Both the position numbers and the translations under genes were made by a program. Positions 60,793 through 64,000 of a stretch of 64,000 nt of DNA are shown one piece after another. This DNA is from Pedobacter sp. HDW13. Lineage in GTDB: Bacteria > Bacteroidota > Bacteroidia > Sphingobacteriales > Sphingobacteriaceae. The first letter of the stretch is position 1; every line of letters begins with the position of its first letter. The notes under the pieces are model-generated. The model was given only the letters and a program-made list of their open reading frames with translations. It made no database searches and was not told the DNA's origin. The stretch spans positions 2,976,001 through 3,040,000 of the forward strand of contig NZ_CP049868.1 in the NCBI RefSeq assembly GCF_011303555.1, written 5' to 3'.

Positions 60793-61340
60793 TTAAAATT
60801 CCTTCTCAATTCTATAATAGCCAATCGTATACGTGTTTTTACCGTACCCAATGGCAGATCTAACTTTTCTGCAGCTTCTACATGTGTAAAGCCCTTGTAA
60901 TAAACTAAATCAAGAACAGCCTGCAGATCCGGTTTTAGGTTCTCTACAAGTTGTTTAACCCCCAGTACATCAGGGTTAAACGTAACCTTGTTTTGTTCAT
61001 CAACGAAACTTACGTTATTTTCTATATCTTGGTTTTTGAGTGAATTCTTAAAATCTTTAGAACGGAGTTTGTCGATCGATAAATTACGCGCAATATTCAT
61101 CATCCAGGTAAACAAACGTCCTTTGGTATTGTCGTAGTGTTCTGCAGACTGCCAGATTTTTACAAAAGTTTCCTGTAAAACGTCTTCAGCAAGTTCGGTA
61201 TGGGTAATAATGCGCGAAATAACACCGTAAATTGCCGATGAATACATACTGTACAGCGTTTTCAGTACCGCAGGATCTTTCGATTGCAGTGCTAGAACAA
61301 GTTCTGGCTCGGTTAGGGTTAATTTTTTAAATGCAGTCAC
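60789..61340 (-). CDS. ECF RNA polymerase sigma factor, SigK-like
   Basis: A 183-residue sigma factor. Region 2: LYSMYSSAIYGVISRIITHT, ELAEDVLQETFVKIWQSAEH and FTWMMNIARNLSIDKLRSKD. Region 4: LVYYKGFTHVEAAEKLDLPL with GTVKTRIRLAIIELR. It is coupled by a four-base overlap to the RskA-type anti-sigma gene, a classical envelope-stress pair. Unlike the 9822 sigma factor it has no SusC partner. A strong hairpin separates it from lipA upstream, so it is not part of a lipA transcript. Confidence 0.94.
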   Translation of the reverse strand: MTAFKKLTLTEPELVLALQSKDPAVLKTLYSMYSSAIYGVISRIITHTELAEDVLQETFVKIWQSAEHYDNTKGRLFTWMMNIARNLSIDKLRSKDFKNSLKNQDIENNVSFVDEQNKVTFNPDVLGVKQLVENLKPDLQAVLDLVYYKGFTHVEAAEKLDLPLGTVKTRIRLAIIELRRNFN

Positions 61341-61381
61341 TATTGGTTACTAAGTTACAATACAGAACAGCAAAAGCAAAA

Positions 61382-61430
61382 AAATGTTTTATAAACGCAC
61401 TCCGTAGAGGAGTGAGGTTATAAAACATTT
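61382..61430 (-). terminator. Long hairpin terminator between lipA and the sigma gene
   Basis: AAATGTTTTATAA (61382-61394) pairs perfectly with TTATAAAACATTT (61418-61430), with an inner CACTCC/GGAGTG stem. It lies 23 bases past the lipA stop on the minus strand. Confidence 0.75.
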
Positions 61431-61453
61431 TTAAAATTAGGTTAATACCTTAA

Positions 61454-62347
61454 TTATACTATCCCATCAATCGGGAAAAGATGTTTTTCTGCATGGTAAG
61501 ATGAACGTACCAATGGTCCACTTTCTACATATTTTAAGCCTTTAGCCAAGCCAACTTCTTTGTACATGGCAAAAGTATCTGGGTGTATCCAATCTACCAC
61601 AGGGTGGTGGTTACGTGTTGGTTGTAAATACTGGCCCAAAGTTAAAATATGCACGCCGTTGGCAACCAGGTCGTCCATAGCTTCAAAAATATCTTCTTCA
61701 GTTTCGCCTAAACCCAGCATAATACCGGTTTTAGTTCTTAAACCAAATTCCGAGATTCTTTTTAAAGCTTCTAAACTTCTATCGTATTTAGCTTGTATAC
61801 GTACTTGTTTGGTCAGGCGTTTTACCGTTTCCATGTTATGCGATACTACCTCCGGGCGTTCTTCCAAAACACGGTATAAATTATCCCACTGACCTTTAAA
61901 ATCAGGGATCAAAGTTTCGAGTGTGGTAATTGGGCTTTCCCTGCGGATAGCCTGTAAAGTTTCGGCCCAGATAATCGATCCGCCATCTTTTAAATCATCG
62001 CGATCAACCGAAGTAATTACGCAATGTTTAACGCCCATTAATTTTACTGAATTGGCTACACGGTTTGGTTCATCTACATCAACAGCCAAGGGGCGGCCTG
62101 TTGCAACTGCGCAAAAAGAACAGCTACGTGTGCAGATATTTCCTAAAATCATAAAAGTTGCCGTACCTGCACCCCAGCATTCGCCCATATTAGGGCAATT
62201 GCCGCTTTCGCAAATGGTATGAAGCTTATGCGTATCTACTAAACTCCGAACTTGTGCATATTCTTTACCAACAGGTAATTTAACACGTAACCAATCTGGT
62301 TTACGTTTAACTTCAGTTACAGCAGGTACTACCGGTAAATCAATCAT
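61454..62347 (-). CDS. lipA: Lipoyl synthase
   Basis: A 297-residue radical-SAM enzyme that inserts two sulfur atoms into protein-bound octanoate to make lipoate. The auxiliary cluster motif is [12 protein letters not shown] (C-x4-C-x5-C) and the radical-SAM motif CTRSCSFC; other landmarks are [41 protein letters not shown], and [16 protein letters not shown]. The C-terminal SSYHAEK carries the conserved Ser ligand region. Full length. lipB is not in the window. Confidence 0.97.
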   Translation of the reverse strand: MIDLPVVPAVTEVKRKPDWLRVKLPVGKEYAQVRSLVDTHKLHTICESGNCPNMGECWGAGTATFMILGNICTRSCSFCAVATGRPLAVDVDEPNRVANSVKLMGVKHCVITSVDRDDLKDGGSIIWAETLQAIRRESPITTLETLIPDFKGQWDNLYRVLEERPEVVSHNMETVKRLTKQVRIQAKYDRSLEALKRISEFGLRTKTGIMLGLGETEEDIFEAMDDLVANGVHILTLGQYLQPTRNHHPVVDWIHPDTFAMYKEVGLAKGLKYVESGPLVRSSYHAEKHLFPIDGIV

Positions 62348-62420
62348 GCCACAAAGTTAATGAATAGGATTGAATTGTTGCAATGCCGAAATGTTTGAGC
62401 GTTGTAATAAATAGTACAGG

Positions 62421-62456
62421 TGTTTAACTGGTTAATTGTTTAAACTGGTTAACCGG
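62421..62456. repeat. GGTTAA-rich intergenic repeat, copy 3
   Basis: TTAACTGGTTAATTGTTTA, identical over 19 bases to the copy at 36521, then AACTGGTTAACCGG. It sits in the short gap between the GNAT and lipA genes. Confidence 0.6.
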
Positions 62457-62463
62457 GGTAGCA

Positions 62464-62895
62464 CTAAGCCAATTCCATTTCAAATGCAACCTGTTGTTTA
62501 TTCTCTTTAAAGCCAATCGTTTCATAAAATTTATGGCTTTCGGTACGTTTCGTGTTACACCTTACCTTTAATTTTTTTACATTTTGTTTTTTTGCCCAGC
62601 GTTTTACGCCTTCAATCAGCTGTTTGCCTATCTGCTGGCCACGAAAATTAGCATCTACAATAAGGCCACCTATTTCGACAAAAGGATCAGATTCAATCCG
62701 TAGGGTGAAAAAGCCATGAATCCAGCCAACCACAGCCTGATCAAGTACGGCCACAAACGCACAGTTTTCGCTGCTGTTGTTAATCTGCACAATTCGGTTA
62801 AGGGTTTGGGCTGTGTTGCTTTCGTAACCCAAGGCTGTAGAAAGTTTGGCTATGCCCTCAGCATCTTGTTCTAAAATTTCTCTGATTTCGACCAT
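62464..62895 (-). CDS. GNAT-family N-acetyltransferase
   Basis: A 143-residue cytoplasmic acetyltransferase. The N-terminus VEIREILEQDAEGIAKLSTA is a standard GNAT start; motif A, which binds acetyl-CoA, is VDANFRGQQIGKQLIEGVKR; motif B is RTESHKFYETIGFKENKQQ. Length fits a single GNAT domain. The acetyl acceptor cannot be predicted; its relatives act on small amines, amino acids or proteins. Oriented away from cysS. Confidence 0.9.
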   Translation of the reverse strand: MVEIREILEQDAEGIAKLSTALGYESNTAQTLNRIVQINNSSENCAFVAVLDQAVVGWIHGFFTLRIESDPFVEIGGLIVDANFRGQQIGKQLIEGVKRWAKKQNVKKLKVRCNTKRTESHKFYETIGFKENKQQVAFEMELA

Positions 62896-62999
62896 TTTTT
62901 GTCACGCTTTACAAGAAAAACTAAATTACGTTAAATGTTATATAAAAATCATAAGCTAAACATTGCAACTTTAAACGTTCCAACTTTCTAACTAAATCT

Positions 63000-63007
63000 T
63001 ACATTTG
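63000..63007 (+). promoter_or_regulatory. -7 promoter element of cysS, 4 bases from ATG
   Basis: TACATTTG matches TAnnTTTG and ends four bases before the cysS ATG (TACATTTGCAATATG), again predicting a leaderless or nearly leaderless transcript. No -33 TTG at the usual distance. Confidence 0.5.
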
Positions 63008-63011
63008 CAAT

Positions 63012-64000
63012 ATGAATACTGGCTTACAGCTTTACAACACGCTTTCGCGCAAAAAGGAAGTTTTTCAACCCTTAAATGCACCCAATGTTGGGATGTATGT
63101 TTGTGGTCCTACAGTTTATAGCGATGTGCATTTGGGCAATTGCCGTACTTTTATTTCTTTCGATTTAATTTTCAGGTACCTTAAATACGCCGGATATAAG
63201 GTGCGCTATGTACGTAATATTACTGACGCGGGTCACTTAGAGGGCGACAGGGATGAGGGCGACGATAAATTTGCAAAACGTGCCAAGCTGGAGCAATTAG
63301 AACCAATGGAAATTGTACAAAAATATACTTTGGGTTTCCACGAGGTATTGCGCATGTTTAACACTTTGCCTCCAAGTATCGAACCAACAGCTACCGGACA
63401 TATCATTGAACAAATCGAAATGATTAAGGTGATTATTGCCAATGGTTATGGTTATGAAATTGATGGCAACGTATATTTCGATGTAGAAAAATACAGCAAA
63501 GAATATAACTATACCATATTAACCAACCGCAACCTCGAAGATATGCTGAACAATACCCGCGAACTGGGTGGTCAGGATGAGAAACGCGGCAGGTTGGATT
63601 TTGCACTCTGGATTAAAGCAAAGCCAGAAACCTTAATGCAATGGCAATCGCCATGGGGCATGGGTTTTCCGGGCTGGCATATCGAATGTTCGGCCATGAG
63701 TGCTAAATATTTAGGTTCAGAGTTTGATATTCATGGTGGTGGAATGGATTTAGCCGCAACCCATCATACCAACGAAATTGCGCAATCGGAAGCATGCAGC
63801 CATAAACAACCTGCACGTTACTGGATGCATACCAATATGCTTACGGTTAATGGTACACGTATGTCTAAATCAGCTGGTAACGGCTTTTTACCTTTAGAGT
63901 TATTTACCGGTGCACACCCACTGTTAAAAAAGGGTTATAGTCCAATGACGGTTAAGTTCTTTATGTTGCAGGCACATTACCGCAGTACTTTAGATTTTTC
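63012..64000 (+). CDS. cysS: Cysteinyl-tRNA synthetase, 3' end beyond the window
   Basis: The first 329 complete codons of a class I aminoacyl-tRNA synthetase; the frame is open to the window edge. It begins [20 protein letters not shown]. Visible motifs: the zinc-ligand Cys in YVCGPTVY, the HIGH-type DVHLGN, a second zinc ligand in [30 protein letters not shown], and the KMSKS variant RMSKSAGN. This covers the catalytic domain up to the start of the stem-contact region; the anticodon-binding domain lies outside. The start is set by the near-leaderless promoter at 63000. Confidence 0.96.
   Translation, partial: MNTGLQLYNTLSRKKEVFQPLNAPNVGMYVCGPTVYSDVHLGNCRTFISFDLIFRYLKYAGYKVRYVRNITDAGHLEGDRDEGDDKFAKRAKLEQLEPMEIVQKYTLGFHEVLRMFNTLPPSIEPTATGHIIEQIEMIKVIIANGYGYEIDGNVYFDVEKYSKEYNYTILTNRNLEDMLNNTRELGGQDEKRGRLDFALWIKAKPETLMQWQSPWGMGFPGWHIECSAMSAKYLGSEFDIHGGGMDLAATHHTNEIAQSEACSHKQPARYWMHTNMLTVNGTRMSKSAGNGFLPLELFTGAHPLLKKGYSPMTVKFFMLQAHYRSTLDF

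Noticed and set aside
1..64000. CRISPR array, prophage or transposon
   Set aside because: No regularly spaced repeats, integrase, transposase or phage structural genes were seen. The many long frames opposite real genes are compositional shadows.

Overview
The window looks like a chromosomal segment of a Bacteroidota bacterium of the Sphingobacteriaceae, most likely Pedobacter or a close relative. This is inferred from three things. Two SusC/SusD pairs are present, one of them under an ECF sigma/FecR pair. Promoters repeatedly show the Bacteroidota -7 element TAnnTTTG. Base composition is AT-rich, with A-rich leaders and no strong Shine-Dalgarno sequences. The species cannot be named from the sequence.

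Layout. (1) 1-9689: a malto-oligosaccharide locus, all on +. It holds three GH13 enzymes (the first cut by the window edge), beta-phosphoglucomutase, a GH65 disaccharide phosphorylase and an SLC45-type sugar permease. Together they can hydrolyse alpha-glucans, import the products, split maltose by phosphorolysis and convert beta-glucose-1-phosphate to glucose-6-phosphate. (2) 9822-16722: ECF sigma factor, FecR anti-sigma factor, SusC with an N-terminal signalling domain, and SusD. (3) 17110-23923: a second SusC/SusD unit preceded by two CAAACGTTTG palindromes and followed by a fasciclin lipoprotein, a DUF5007-like lipoprotein and a small secreted protein. Its susD carries a single-base frameshift. 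(4) 24073-46970: S10 carboxypeptidase, accA, two tandem GT117/DUF2723 membrane proteins, tRNA-Gln, prs, rplY, pth, a TPR membrane protein, recF with a DciA-like gene, three FKBP isomerases, ndk, an NrnA-like phosphoesterase, a LuxR-type regulator with a degenerate receiver, and SH3b/BON proteins. (5) 47110-49922: CYTH and ACT proteins downstream of a GH20 hexosaminidase whose C-terminal domain is cut off by a second single-base frameshift. (6) 50080-56487: a tight six-gene minus-strand operon encoding an ethanolamine-type permease, a glutamine-synthetase-like ligase, an iron-type alcohol dehydrogenase, a gamma-glutamyl amidohydrolase, an aldehyde dehydrogenase and a STAS-like protein. (7) 56773-64000: YiaA-like protein, the NAD(P)HX repair enzyme, an AIM24-family protein, an ECF sigma/RskA-type anti-sigma pair, lipA, a GNAT acetyltransferase and the 5' part of cysS.

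The most interesting system is the operon at 50080-56487. Its parts form a complete predicted route in which an amino alcohol such as ethanolamine is imported, gamma-glutamylated, oxidised from alcohol to aldehyde to acid, and released as an amino acid plus glutamate. It parallels the Puu putrescine pathway but has an alcohol dehydrogenase where Puu has an amine oxidase. Substrate and function are inferred from families and gene order.

Intergenic regions carry several short repeat families: REP-like palindromes at 7706 and 59752, a GGTTAACTGGTTAATTG repeat in three copies, and AGCTATCGGAT-containing remnants at about 25850 and 36720. No CRISPR array, prophage, integrase or transposase was seen.
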